Shown piece after piece: positions 53,487 to 63,159 of a stretch of 64,000 nt of DNA; the first letter of the stretch is position 1, and each line of letters opens with the position of its first letter. The position numbers and the translations under genes are program-made. The DNA lies in the NCBI RefSeq assembly GCF_900115955.1, contig NZ_FOYL01000007.1:310001-374000 (forward strand). The letters are read 5' to 3'. A model generated the notes under the pieces. It did no database searches and was not told where the DNA came from. It saw only the letters and a program-made list of their open reading frames with translations. Source of the DNA: Lentzea waywayandensis (GTDB lineage Bacteria > Actinomycetota > Actinomycetes > Mycobacteriales > Pseudonocardiaceae).

Positions 53487-54529
53487 CGTGGCATCGCGGG
53501 GACCTCCCACGCGGTGAAACGGGTCATTCCCCGCACCGCCAGCGACGACGGCAACGCGCGGAAGGCGAAGTTCCGCAACGCCAGCGCGATCGGCGACCGC
53601 ACCTCGATGCCGAACCGGCCCGCCATCAGCGATCCCTTCCACACCGACCGCGTGCGGGGGCGGCGCACCGCGTCGTACCGAGCCAGATCACCGTCGACCG
53701 AGGCCAGCGTGACCGCGTCCTCCAGCGCCATGCACGCCCCCTGCCCGAGGTACGGCGTCATCGCGTGCGCCGCGTCGCCCAGCAACGCCACCCGGCCTTT
53801 CACGAACGTCGGCAGCAAAGGCAGTTGGTAGATGTCGTGCCGGATCACGTCGGCGGTCGAGGCGATCAGCTCCGGCAGCGGGTCGTGCCAGCCCGCGAAC
53901 AACGACACCGGGTCGAGATCGGCCTGCGCGGGAGCGACGGTCGCGACGTACCAGCAGACTCTGCCGTCCCCGAGCGGCAGGACACCCGCCTCGCCGCCGG
54001 GGCCGAGCGTCTGCGAGAGGGGCAGGTCGCAGGGGCCCGGCGCCACCCCTCGCCACGCCGTCGCCCCCGCGTACACCGGTCCCGGCGCGTCGGGCAGCAG
54101 TTCCGCGCGCAGGCGGCTGTTGATGCCGTCCGCCGCCACCACCAGGTCCGCGTCCAGGTCGTCGGCGCTGGTCACCTCGGTGTCGGTGAAGAGGATCTCG
54201 GACGGGAGTGCGCGCAGCAGGACGCCGTGCAGGTCGGCGCGGTGCATCGCGATGACCTTCTCCTGGCCGACGTCGGGCAGGTGCACGAGCCAGCGGCCGT
54301 CGACCGCCCTGACGCCGCCCGACACGCGCGGCGTGCCCAGCCGCCGGACCTCGTCGGCGACACCCATCCACTCCAGCGCCCGCAGCGCGTTCGGCATCAC
54401 GCCCACGCCGGCGCCGATCTCACCGAAGGCGGCCGCGCGTTCGTGGACGACGACCTCCCAGCCGACGCGTCGCAACGACACCGCCGCCGCCAGCCCGCCG
54501 ATGCCACCGCCCACCACGATCGCCTTCAT
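53483..54529 (-). CDS. FAD-dependent monooxygenase, class A
   Basis: A 348-residue flavin hydroxylase. The FAD motif is VVGGGIGGLAAAVSLRR (about residues 5-21), the NAD(P)H/FAD motif is DLVVAADGINSRLR, and the second FAD contact is ALLGDAAHAMTPYLGQGA (about 265). Such enzymes hydroxylate aromatic or polyketide substrates and also inactivate antibiotics such as tetracyclines and rifamycin. It is divergent from a TetR gene across three tandem palindromes, so it is probably induced by its substrate. Confidence 0.9.
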   Translation of the reverse strand: MKAIVVGGGIGGLAAAVSLRRVGWEVVVHERAAAFGEIGAGVGVMPNALRALEWMGVADEVRRLGTPRVSGGVRAVDGRWLVHLPDVGQEKVIAMHRADLHGVLLRALPSEILFTDTEVTSADDLDADLVVAADGINSRLRAELLPDAPGPVYAGATAWRGVAPGPCDLPLSQTLGPGGEAGVLPLGDGRVCWYVATVAPAQADLDPVSLFAGWHDPLPELIASTADVIRHDIYQLPLLPTFVKGRVALLGDAAHAMTPYLGQGACMALEDAVTLASVDGDLARYDAVRRPRTRSVWKGSLMAGRFGIEVRSPIALALRNFAFRALPSSLAVRGMTRFTAWEVPAMPR

Positions 54530-54539
54530 CGCATCCTCC

Positions 54540-54584
54540 TCTACAGGTGTAGAAGACTCTACATCTGTAGACTACAGCTGTAGA
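54540..54584. promoter_or_regulatory. Three tandem CTACA-N2-TGTAG palindromes, TetR operators
   Basis: Perfect 12-bp palindromes CTACAggTGTAG (54541-54552), CTACAtcTGTAG (54559-54570) and CTACAgcTGTAG (54572-54583) stand between the monooxygenase and TetR genes. The first two extend to 14 bp with flanking T and A. The centres are 18 and 13 bp apart. They fit a TetR dimer site that controls both divergent genes. Confidence 0.88.
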
Positions 54585-54599
54585 GAGATGAGGAGCACA

Positions 54600-55136
54600 G
54601 TGCGCAGGGACCTGATCACCGACGCCGCGATCCAGCTCGTCGCCGAGCAGGGCATGCGCGGGCTCACCCACCGCGCGGTCGACCGTCGGGCCGGGTTGCC
54701 GGAAGGCTCCACCAGCGCGTACTTCCGCACGCGCAAGGCGTTGATCGAGGGGTTCGTGGCACGGCTCGCGGACCAGGAACGGCTGGACGTCGTGCCCGAT
54801 CCCGACGACGTCGCGGGCAGCATCGCGAGGACGCTCGACAGCTGGCTGGTCGAGCGGAACAGGACGCTCGCGAGGTACGCGGCGATGCTGGAGGCCACGC
54901 ACCACCCCGAACTGAAGTCGATCATGGTCCACTCGCCGCGCGAGCAGGCCACCGCGATCGCGAAGATGCTGGGGCACGAGGATCCCGAACGGGCGGGCGC
55001 GCACTTCACGGCGTTCCTGGAGGGCCTGCTCTTCTACCGGCTCGTCGGCGGCGGCAGCACGGTCGGGCCGACGCCCGGCACCGAGGAGAGCGTGCGGGAC
55101 CTCCGCAAGGCCGTCGAAAAAGCGTTGCGGCCGTAA
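54600..55136 (+). CDS. TetR family transcriptional regulator
   Basis: A 178-residue TetR-type repressor with the DNA-binding helices at the N-terminus (TDAAIQLVAEQGMRGLTHRAVDRR, about 6-29, then GLPEGSTSAYFRTRKALIEGF). GTG 54600 is preferred because GAGGAG lies immediately upstream; an in-frame ATG at 54588 would place that site inside the gene. Three matching palindromes lie 15-60 bp upstream. It probably represses itself and the divergent monooxygenase/membrane protein pair. Confidence 0.9.
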   Translation: MRRDLITDAAIQLVAEQGMRGLTHRAVDRRAGLPEGSTSAYFRTRKALIEGFVARLADQERLDVVPDPDDVAGSIARTLDSWLVERNRTLARYAAMLEATHHPELKSIMVHSPREQATAIAKMLGHEDPERAGAHFTAFLEGLLFYRLVGGGSTVGPTPGTEESVRDLRKAVEKALRP

Positions 55137-55150
55137 GTACCGTGGGTTTC

Positions 55151-55183
55151 ATGGGATTCGGGTACGGGGTCTTCTACCTCTGA
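55151..55183 (+). CDS. Putative 10-residue leader peptide of the ABC-F gene
   Basis: The frame reads MGFGYGVFYL and stops at TGA 55181-55183, 60 bases before the ABC-F start. The ribosome site is weak. The aromatic, hydrophobic end resembles stalling leaders of antibiotic-resistance genes. Codons 4-9 lie in the strand that can pair with the ABC-F start region, which is the geometry needed for attenuation. Confidence 0.5.
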   Translation: MGFGYGVFYL

Positions 55184-55243
55184 TCACGGACGTGTGCCAC
55201 CGCGCAACACGTCCTGATTTCGCGTACCCAGAAGAGGATCCCC

Positions 55244-55247
<4 letters not shown>
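55160..55247 (+). promoter_or_regulatory. Predicted translational attenuator sequestering the ABC-F start
   Basis: Bases 55162-55175 can pair with 55240-55247 (8 pairs, one G-U, covering the GTG start) and 55230-55235 (6 pairs, covering part of the ribosome site), leaving a 4-base bulge. Inside this is an 8-bp hairpin (55188-55195 with 55207-55214). A ribosome stalled on the leader peptide would cover 55162-55175 and free the start. An alternative helix GGGTAC/GTACCC (55160-55165 with 55224-55229) is mutually exclusive with it. Confidence 0.6.
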
Positions 55248-56803
<1,556 letters not shown>

Positions 56804-56834
56804 GTCTTCTGCCAAGCACTGGGAGGTGTGCGAG

Positions 56835-58046
56835 ATGACCGAACTGATCTCCGAGAAACTGCCAACCACGCGCCAGAACCCGTTCGACCCGCCCGCCGAG
56901 GTCACGCGGATCCGCGAGCAGGCCCGCATCAGCAGGCTGAGGTTCGCCGACGGTCACCTCGGCTGGCTCGTCACCGGCCACCACCAGGTGCGCGAAGTCC
57001 TGGGGAGCCCGAAGTTCACGACCGACCCGGCCAAGCACCACCAGCTGGACGCCAGGTTCCAGGGCGAGGCGCCCGAGGAAGGCCGCAAGGTCGAACCGGG
57101 CATGTTCCTGAGCCAGGACGCACCGGACCACACCCGGCTGCGCAAGATGCTTCAGGGCCAGTTCACGGTCCGGCGGATGAACCAGCTGTCCGAGTGGATC
57201 GGCACGATCGTCGACGACCAGCTCAAGCACCTGCGGTCGTTCGAAGGCAGAGCGGACCTGGTGAAGGAGTTCGCGCTGCCGGTGCCGTCACTGGTGATCT
57301 GCGCGCTGCTCGGCGTCGACTACGACGAGCGGCACAGGTTCCAGGAGGACACGGCGAAGATGCTCAGCCTGGAGTCGACCTTCAAGGAGGCCATGGAGGC
57401 CATCAGGCGCATCCAGGACTTCATGCGCGAGCTGATCGAGCGCAAGAAGGCGAACCCCGGTGGCGACGACATGATCAGCGATCTGCTGGCCACCGGGGAG
57501 CCGACCGACGAGGAAGCGTCGAACATGGCGCTGCTGCTCCTGCTGGCCGGCCACGAGACCACGGCGAACATGCTGGGAATCGGCGCGTTCACGCTCCTTC
57601 AGCACCCGGACCAGCTGAAGATCCTGCGCGACGAGCCCGAGGTCGTCGACAACGCCGTCGAGGAGCTGATGCGCTACCTGTCGATCATCCACTTCGGACC
57701 GGTGCGCACCGCCACCGAGGACGTGGAGATCGACGGCCACCTGATCAAGGCGGGCGACACCGTGCTGATGCACGTGCCGGTCGCGAACCGCGACCCGGAG
57801 AAGTTCCCCGGCAACCCCGAGGAGCTCGACCTGCGGCGTCCGGCCGGCGGCCACGTGGCGTTCGGGCACGGCATCCACCAGTGCCTGGGTCAGCAGCTCG
57901 CCCGCATCGAGATGCGGATCGGTTTCTCCAGGCTGTTCCAGGAGTTCCCGGACCTCCGCCTCGACATCGACCCCGAGGAGGTGCCGCTGCGCACCGACAT
58001 GGGGATCTACGGGGTCCACTCGCTGCCAGTAGCGTGGTCGGCATGA
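56835..58046 (+). CDS. Cytochrome P450
   Basis: A 403-residue soluble P450. The I-helix motif AGHETTAN (about 237), the K-helix EELMRY, NRDPEKFPGNPEELDLRRP and the heme loop FGHGIHQCLGQQLAR (about 342-356) are all canonical, close to CYP105-type enzymes that tailor macrolides or degrade xenobiotics. ATG 56835 is fixed by GGGAGG eight bases upstream. The stop overlaps the ferredoxin start (ATGA), so its electron donor is made together with it. Its position after an ABC-F gene hints at handling of an antibiotic. Confidence 0.94.
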   Translation: MTELISEKLPTTRQNPFDPPAEVTRIREQARISRLRFADGHLGWLVTGHHQVREVLGSPKFTTDPAKHHQLDARFQGEAPEEGRKVEPGMFLSQDAPDHTRLRKMLQGQFTVRRMNQLSEWIGTIVDDQLKHLRSFEGRADLVKEFALPVPSLVICALLGVDYDERHRFQEDTAKMLSLESTFKEAMEAIRRIQDFMRELIERKKANPGGDDMISDLLATGEPTDEEASNMALLLLLAGHETTANMLGIGAFTLLQHPDQLKILRDEPEVVDNAVEELMRYLSIIHFGPVRTATEDVEIDGHLIKAGDTVLMHVPVANRDPEKFPGNPEELDLRRPAGGHVAFGHGIHQCLGQQLARIEMRIGFSRLFQEFPDLRLDIDPEEVPLRTDMGIYGVHSLPVAWSA

Positions 58047-58234
58047 AGATCTCCGTCGACCAGACGAAGTGCTGCGGTTCGGGAATGTGCGTTCTGACCG
58101 ACCCGGACCTCTTCGACCAGAGCGAAGACGACGGCACCGTCGTACTGCTGCAAGAGCACCCCGACGCCGCGCACGAGGCCACCGCGAAGGAGGCGGCGGG
58201 CCTGTGCCCGGCGGGCGCGATCACGATCAGTTGA
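58043..58234 (+). CDS. [3Fe-4S]-type ferredoxin
   Basis: A 63-residue ferredoxin of the kind that feeds actinobacterial P450s. Cluster ligands are in TKCCGSGMCVLT (Cys about 9 or 10 and 15) and GLCPAGAITI near the C-terminus; one position of the usual 4Fe-4S motif is non-Cys, which gives a 3Fe-4S cluster. It overlaps the P450 stop by four bases and ends 8 bp inside the convergent TNT gene. Confidence 0.93.
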   Translation: MKISVDQTKCCGSGMCVLTDPDLFDQSEDDGTVVLLQEHPDAAHEATAKEAAGLCPAGAITIS

Positions 58235-58856
58235 TCCGCACGAGGTAGCCGTTGGAGAGCAGCCAGGCGACGTTCAGTGCCCCGTCGCCTGGCACCAGCG
58301 CCCTGTCCAGCTTCTGCTGGAGCCCGCCGCCGGGCTGCTCGAACCAGGGCGCGATGGGTCCCTCCCACACCGCGAACGCCTTGGTCACCTTGTAGGCGTG
58401 GTAGTTGCACCGGTACGCGGCATCGAACGTATAGAGGCTCTGCGGCGGAATCGCCCTGCTCGAGTAGTGCGAACCCTTGTACGCCAGGAACCCGCCGAAC
58501 TCGCTGCCGAACCGGTCGAGCCTGGTCTCGGGGCGCAACGTCGTCCTGTACTTGATCGGCTCACCGTCGGGCCGCAGCCAGAACCCGTCCTGCGGCGGGT
58601 AGTTCCACCCCGTGCCGTTCCAGTACCTGGCCAGGAACGCGTCCTGCCCGAGCGAGCCGAACCGCTGGTACCCGGCGACCAGCGGCCCCACCGGCTGCTG
58701 CCACGGCCGCGGCAACGTCTCCGGCCCGAGCCTGCTGTCGTTCTGGTAGGCGCCCGCGCACGCTTCCGGTGCGGCACCAGCGATTCCGGCATTGACGCCG
58801 AACAGGACGAGTACCGCGGCCAGCAACGCCGCGAAGAATCGTTTGCCTACGAACAT
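58227..58856 (-). CDS. Secreted TNT-domain NAD(P)+ glycohydrolase
   Basis: A 209-residue exported protein: signal peptide (KRFFAALLAAVLVLFGVNAGIAGAAP), then a short lead-in and a TNT domain, the fold of tuberculosis necrotizing toxin, which destroys NAD+. Family features are RLDRFGSEFGGFLAYKG (with the catalytic Arg region), SRAIPPQSL, YHAYKV, and the substrate-binding Gln in APWFEQPGGGLQQ. No antitoxin gene like IFT is adjacent, consistent with outright secretion. AGGA eight bases upstream supports ATG 58856. Confidence 0.88.
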   Translation of the reverse strand: MFVGKRFFAALLAAVLVLFGVNAGIAGAAPEACAGAYQNDSRLGPETLPRPWQQPVGPLVAGYQRFGSLGQDAFLARYWNGTGWNYPPQDGFWLRPDGEPIKYRTTLRPETRLDRFGSEFGGFLAYKGSHYSSRAIPPQSLYTFDAAYRCNYHAYKVTKAFAVWEGPIAPWFEQPGGGLQQKLDRALVPGDGALNVAWLLSNGYLVRIN

Positions 58857-58892
58857 GCTCCCGATCCTGACGCAGTTCCGCGACCGGCGCAC

Positions 58893-58898
58893 TACTCT
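58893..58898 (+). promoter_or_regulatory. Candidate -10 hexamer TACTCT, leaderless promoter
   Basis: TACTCT ends seven bases before the GTG at 58906. Confidence 0.4.
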
Positions 58899-58905
58899 CA
58901 TCGGT

Positions 58906-59706
58906 GTGAACTTCGCGCCAGGCTGGTACCCGGACAACGCCGACCAGCGCTTCGTCCGCTGGTGGGACGGCACCCAGTGGACGCCCCACGTGCAGCCACG
59001 CCAGGAGCAGTCCGACGCCCACCACGCCGAGGTGCAGATGGGCGGCACCGGCCAGGACCGCGTGGCGCGGCAGGTGCAGCGCGCCGGCGTCCAGGGCGTC
59101 GTCGGCGGCGGTGGCGGCACCCTGTTCACCGAGCCGGTCCTGGTCGTGAACCAGAAGGCGAAGCTCGTCGAGATGTCGAACTCCTACGTCGTCTACGACC
59201 AGCACGCCCGCCACATCGGCACCGTGGAACAGGTCGGCCAGTCCGGTGCCGCCAAAGCCCTGCGCGCCTTCACCAAGATGGACGCGATGCTCGACGTCCG
59301 CCTGGAGATCCGCGACGTGCAGGGACTTCCGCTGCTGCGCATCACCCGCCCCGCGACGATGTGGAAGTCCAAGGTCCTGGTCGAGCGCGGCGACGGCATG
59401 CCGATCGGGGAGATCGTGCAGGAGAACGTCTTCGGCAAGGTCCGTTTCTCCTACATGTGCAACGGGATGAAGGTCGGCGGCATCTACGCGGAGAACTGGC
59501 GCGCGTGGAACTTCTCGTTGCAGGACCACACCGACACCGAGGTCGCGCGCATCACGAAGACCTGGCAGGGCATGGCGAAAGCCATGTTCTCGACGGCGGA
59601 CAACTACGTCGTGCAGTTCCACCGCCAGGTGCCGGACCCGTTGCTCAGCATGATCATCGCGTCCGGGGTCACGGTCGACACGGTGCTCAGCCAGAACCAG
59701 GGCTAG
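58906..59706 (+). CDS. DUF2510 plus scramblase-like (LURP-one-related) protein
   Basis: A 266-residue protein. Residues 1-30 form a DUF2510 motif (APGWYPDNADQRFVRWWDGTQW), common at the ends of actinobacterial membrane-associated proteins. From about residue 65 the protein is a phospholipid scramblase/LURP-one-like beta-barrel domain, with FTEPVLVVNQKAKLVEMSNSYVVYD opening it and repeated MKVGGIYAENW-type strands. There is no strong transmembrane helix apart from a weak hydrophobic C-terminus. Lipid or membrane association is likely; scrambling itself is unproven. Its stop lies in palindromic element B. Confidence 0.8.
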   Translation: MNFAPGWYPDNADQRFVRWWDGTQWTPHVQPRQEQSDAHHAEVQMGGTGQDRVARQVQRAGVQGVVGGGGGTLFTEPVLVVNQKAKLVEMSNSYVVYDQHARHIGTVEQVGQSGAAKALRAFTKMDAMLDVRLEIRDVQGLPLLRITRPATMWKSKVLVERGDGMPIGEIVQENVFGKVRFSYMCNGMKVGGIYAENWRAWNFSLQDHTDTEVARITKTWQGMAKAMFSTADNYVVQFHRQVPDPLLSMIIASGVTVDTVLSQNQG

Positions 59707-59800
59707 GGCCTGTGTCGAAGTCTGGTTCGATGAGAGTCGCGCTTGAGGTGGGGCCGCCTCGGGCCCCGGCTGTCGCGGACCAGACTTCGATTCAGGCCCT
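59705..59800. repeat. 96-bp imperfect palindromic element, copy B
   Basis: AGGGCCTG (59705-59712) pairs with CAGGCCCT (59793-59800), and the 11-mer 59715-59725 pairs perfectly with 59780-59790. The inner halves 59725-59751 and 59751-59777 match copy A (23 of 27 and about 24 of 26 bases). It spans the stop codons of both convergent genes and probably terminates both. Confidence 0.85.
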
Positions 59801-62719
59801 GGTGGCGAGGCGGAGTTCGTCGACCTCGGCCTGGAACCCCGCCGCCGTCAGCGTTTCCTCCGCCAGCTGCCAGTGCTCGCGCGCCTCCTCCAGCCGCCCG
59901 GTCCGCGCCAGGGCGTCGCCCAGCACCCGCAACGACCGCCCGAACTCCGGCGGCGACCCCATCTTCCTGGCCTGTTCCATCGCCAGCGAGGCCAGCGTCA
60001 GTGCCTCCTCCGCCGAAGAGGCCATCCCGGACCTCAGGCGCCACACCCAGATGCGGCCCTGCCGGTCGTCGTGCTCGTCGAAGAACTCCCAGGCCTGCCG
60101 CAACTGGTCCTCGGCGAGGGAGTCCTGCCCGGATCGCACCAGTGTGTCCGCCAGGAACAGCCGGATGTTCGCGGCCAGGTCCGGATCGCCGAACTTCTGC
60201 GCGGCGGCGAGAGACGACCTCAGGAACTCCACCGACAGCGTCAGCTCGCCGGTGAACTGGTGCAACCTCCCCAGTTCCAGCTTGGCCATCAACTCGCTCT
60301 GCGAGTCCCCCATCGACCCGGCGAGCCGGCAGGCCCGCTCCAGGTAGCCCTGCGCGGCGACCAGCCCGCCGGCCCGGCGCTCGATGGCTCCCAGCGAGCA
60401 CAACACCTCGATCTCGCCGTGCGGGTTGTCGGAGGCGGCGAAACGCGCCATGGCCTCGCGATGGGCCTCACGGGCCTCCGCGGACCGTCCGCTCCACTCA
60501 TGCATCCAGCCCACGCCGTACCAGGCGTAGGCCTCACCCCACACGTCTCCGGCGGCGGCGAAACCCTCCTGCGCGGCCTGGAAATGAGCGGAAGCCGCGG
60601 CGTAGTCGTGCAGTCGCGCGCTCAGGATCCCGCGCTGCTGGAACAGCATCGGCCGGTGCGACTCGGGCGCGCACGACAGGCCGAGGTCGTTGATCTGTCC
60701 CCAGTCGTCGAACCGGGCCCGCAGGTCGCAGAACGCCGCCGACCGGATCGCCAGCTCGGCGGCCAGGACTCCCAGCCCCAGCGCCGCGGCCTGGGTGATC
60801 ACGGCGTGGATGTTCAGCCACTCCGCGTCGAACCAGTCGGCCGCGTCGCCGAGGTCGAACCGTTCCAGCGCAAGGGGTTCCAGCCGGACGCCCTGGTGCG
60901 GCAGCTCCGCGTCGGCCCGCGTCGCGAGATCGAGCCAGTGCTCGAACAACGCCTGGAGCGCGATGGCCGGATCCTCGGAGGCGGCCTCCCGTCCGAAGGC
61001 GCGCAACAGGTCGTGCAGCCGGTACCGCACCTGCCCCAGCGCGTCACGACCCGCGTAGTCGACCAGCCGGGCGTCGACCAGTGCCTCGACGTGGTCCTCG
61101 GCGTCGTCGAGGTCGAGGCCCAGCAACGGGGACGCGACCCACGCCGGGAAGTCCGGGGTGTCCACCAGGGACAGCAGCCGGAAAGCGGTCTGGTGCGTCT
61201 TGTCCAGGCCGTCGTAGGACAACGCGAGGGAAGCCCGCACGTCGAGGTCGCCCAGCGACAGCTCGTCGAACCGGCGGCGTTCGTCGGACAACCGGCCGGC
61301 GAGTTTCGCGAGCTGCCAGTGCGGACGTGCCACGAGGCGGGCCGCGGCCACCCGCAGCGCCAGCGGCAGCTTGCCGCAGTAGGTCACGATCTCCTGCGCC
61401 GCGGCGGGTTCGGCGGCACAGCGGGCCTCACCGACCGCGGCCCGCAGCAACGCCAGCGCGTCCGCGGACGGCAGCACGTCCAGCGGCACGACGTGCGCGG
61501 CTTCCAGCCCGGCCAGCGCGGCCCGCGAGGTGACCAGGGCGGCACCCGAGGTGGTCCCCGGCAGCAGCGGCCGGACCTGGGCCTCGTTCACGGCGTTGTC
61601 CAGCACGACGAGGATCCGCCGGTCCGACAACAGGTCCCGATAGAGATCGACCCGATCCTCCACAGAGGACGGAATGGCGCCGCCCGACACGCCGAGACCG
61701 CGCAGCAACCGGTCCAGCGCGGCAGCGGGTTCGACGGACTTCTGCTCGCCGCCGCGCAGGTTCAGGTACAGCTGCCCGTCCGGGAAGGCGTCCCGGACGG
61801 CGTGAGCGCACTGCACGGCCAACGAGGTCTTGCCGACGCCACCGGGCCCGGTGATCGTCCACGTGCCCCCGGCGCGCAACCCGGCGGTCAGCCGCACGAC
61901 CTCGTCGGACCGCCCGGAGAAGTCGCCGACCGCGGGCGGCAGCCAGGAAGGTCCGGACTGGACCGCGACCGGCGCCGAAGAACCCGCCAGGACCTCCATG
62001 TGCAGAGCGCGGAGCTCGGCGTTCGGGTCGATGCCGAGCTCGTCGGCGAGCACGTCGCTGGCCCGGCGGTAGACGTCCAGCGCCTGGGCCTGCTGGCCGG
62101 TGCGGTGCAGCGCGAGCATGAGCTGGTACCAGAAGCGTTCGCGCAGCGGATGTTCCGCGACGAGCGAGCGCAGCTCGTCGACGATCTGGTCGTGCCGGCC
62201 CAGCTGGAGCTCGGCGTCGTTGCGGCGTTCCAGCACCTCCCAGCGCTGTTCGTTCAGGCGCTGCACGTCGGTCTGTTCCATCCGCAGCGACGACACCTGG
62301 TCGAGGGCCGGTCCGCGCCACAACGCCGCGGCCTCGCCCAGAAGCCGCGCCTCCGTCTCCAGGTCGGGCGCGCGGCGGGCCTCGGCGCGCAGCCGCTGGA
62401 ACGTCAGCAGGTCGAGCTGGTCGTCCTCGACGTGGATCGAGTAGCCGGTGGGCCACGTGCGGACGAGTTTGCGGTCGGCCAGGTCGTCCAGCGACTGTCT
62501 CAACCGCATGACGTACGTCTGCAGGGTCGCGCGCGCCGCACCTGACGGCTCCTCGCCCCAGAGGTGTTCCATCAGCTCGTAGGACGAGACCGGCGCGTTC
62601 GCCTTCATCAGCAACGCGGCGAGCAGGACACGCTGTTTGGCCGAGCGCAGCTCCACCGCCCGGCCCGAGTCGATGACCTGCAACGATCCGAGAACTCTGA
62701 ACTCCCACCGCCGTTGCAT
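59792..62719 (-). CDS. AfsR-type SARP transcriptional regulator with NB-ARC and TPR domains
   Basis: A 975-residue regulator. An OmpR-type winged helix (about 8-95, KQRVLLAALLMKANAPVSSYELMEHLWG) and a BTAD domain (about 100-245) form the SARP part, which binds direct repeats and recruits RNA polymerase. An NB-ARC ATPase follows, with GPGGVGKTS near residue 290 and VLDNAV as the Walker B-like site; tetratricopeptide repeats fill about 640-975. The large AfsR group controls antibiotic synthesis. Its start faces a small secreted-protein gene across 73 bp holding 11-bp direct repeats. Its stop lies in element B. Confidence 0.92.
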   Translation of the reverse strand: MQRRWEFRVLGSLQVIDSGRAVELRSAKQRVLLAALLMKANAPVSSYELMEHLWGEEPSGAARATLQTYVMRLRQSLDDLADRKLVRTWPTGYSIHVEDDQLDLLTFQRLRAEARRAPDLETEARLLGEAAALWRGPALDQVSSLRMEQTDVQRLNEQRWEVLERRNDAELQLGRHDQIVDELRSLVAEHPLRERFWYQLMLALHRTGQQAQALDVYRRASDVLADELGIDPNAELRALHMEVLAGSSAPVAVQSGPSWLPPAVGDFSGRSDEVVRLTAGLRAGGTWTITGPGGVGKTSLAVQCAHAVRDAFPDGQLYLNLRGGEQKSVEPAAALDRLLRGLGVSGGAIPSSVEDRVDLYRDLLSDRRILVVLDNAVNEAQVRPLLPGTTSGAALVTSRAALAGLEAAHVVPLDVLPSADALALLRAAVGEARCAAEPAAAQEIVTYCGKLPLALRVAAARLVARPHWQLAKLAGRLSDERRRFDELSLGDLDVRASLALSYDGLDKTHQTAFRLLSLVDTPDFPAWVASPLLGLDLDDAEDHVEALVDARLVDYAGRDALGQVRYRLHDLLRAFGREAASEDPAIALQALFEHWLDLATRADAELPHQGVRLEPLALERFDLGDAADWFDAEWLNIHAVITQAAALGLGVLAAELAIRSAAFCDLRARFDDWGQINDLGLSCAPESHRPMLFQQRGILSARLHDYAAASAHFQAAQEGFAAAGDVWGEAYAWYGVGWMHEWSGRSAEAREAHREAMARFAASDNPHGEIEVLCSLGAIERRAGGLVAAQGYLERACRLAGSMGDSQSELMAKLELGRLHQFTGELTLSVEFLRSSLAAAQKFGDPDLAANIRLFLADTLVRSGQDSLAEDQLRQAWEFFDEHDDRQGRIWVWRLRSGMASSAEEALTLASLAMEQARKMGSPPEFGRSLRVLGDALARTGRLEEAREHWQLAEETLTAAGFQAEVDELRLATRA

Positions 62720-62751
62720 GGAGCCGATCCTAACCAGCCGGTAACCCGAGG

Positions 62752-62770
62752 TGTCAGCGAAATGTCAGCG
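62752..62770 (+). promoter_or_regulatory. 11-bp-spaced direct repeat, candidate SARP site
   Basis: TGTCAGCG occurs at 62752-62759 and again at 62763-62770, exactly 11 bp apart. SARP regulators bind direct repeats with one-turn spacing just upstream of the -10 region, so this may be the target of the regulator encoded next to it. Confidence 0.55.
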
Positions 62771-62792
62771 GGCCGCGTGATGCTTCTCGCCC

Positions 62793-63043
62793 ATGAGCAG
62801 GACAACCTTCGTCGCCGCCGCGGCGTTGCTATTGGGAGTGGTGACCTCCGGCCAGGCTCAGGCCGAGAGCGCACCGGCCGCAGACCGGTGATGCAGATCG
62901 GCATGACCGCCCACATCGGTTCCAGCGGGCAGAAGAAGCTGTGGTCCGGCGGTGCCGCCACGCTCGACGTGCGCACGTCCGCCCACGGTGAGCGGACTGT
63001 CGACGGCACGCTCTACCAGGTCAGCACCGAGATTCGCTGCTGA
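62793..63043 (+). pseudogene. Small secreted protein gene broken by a frameshift
   Basis: The first frame (ATG 62793) gives a clean signal peptide (SRTTFVAAAALLLGVVTSGQAQAES) and stops at TGA 62889-62891 after 32 residues. A second frame, opened by ATG 62891 that overlaps this stop (TGATG), gives a 50-residue Ser/Gly/Thr-rich domain ending VSTEIRC. Adding one base near 62884-62886 would join the two into one secreted protein of about 82 residues. It is either a true frameshift, a sequencing error or a coupled pair. The mature part by itself has no export signal. Confidence 0.6.
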
Positions 63044-63044
63044 C

Positions 63045-63069
63045 GCCAAGACAGGAGCGGCGTCTTGGC
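63045..63069 (+). terminator. Hairpin after the small secreted-protein gene
   Basis: GCCAAGAC (63045-63052) pairs with GTCTTGGC (63062-63069), immediately past the stop codon. A C-rich run, not a T tract, follows. Confidence 0.6.
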
Positions 63070-63102
63070 CCCCCAGCGGGGCGTCGCTCCTCCCCAGACG
63101 GT

Positions 63103-63147
63103 GTCGCCGGGGCTCGAAGCCCAAACCTCTCCTCGGGCCCCGGCGAC
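63103..63147 (-). terminator. Hairpin after the TPR regulator gene
   Basis: An 11-bp perfect stem (63103-63113 with 63137-63147) with a 23-base loop, located 12 bp past the stop of the minus-strand regulator. Confidence 0.6.
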
Positions 63148-63159
63148 GCCTCCACGATC

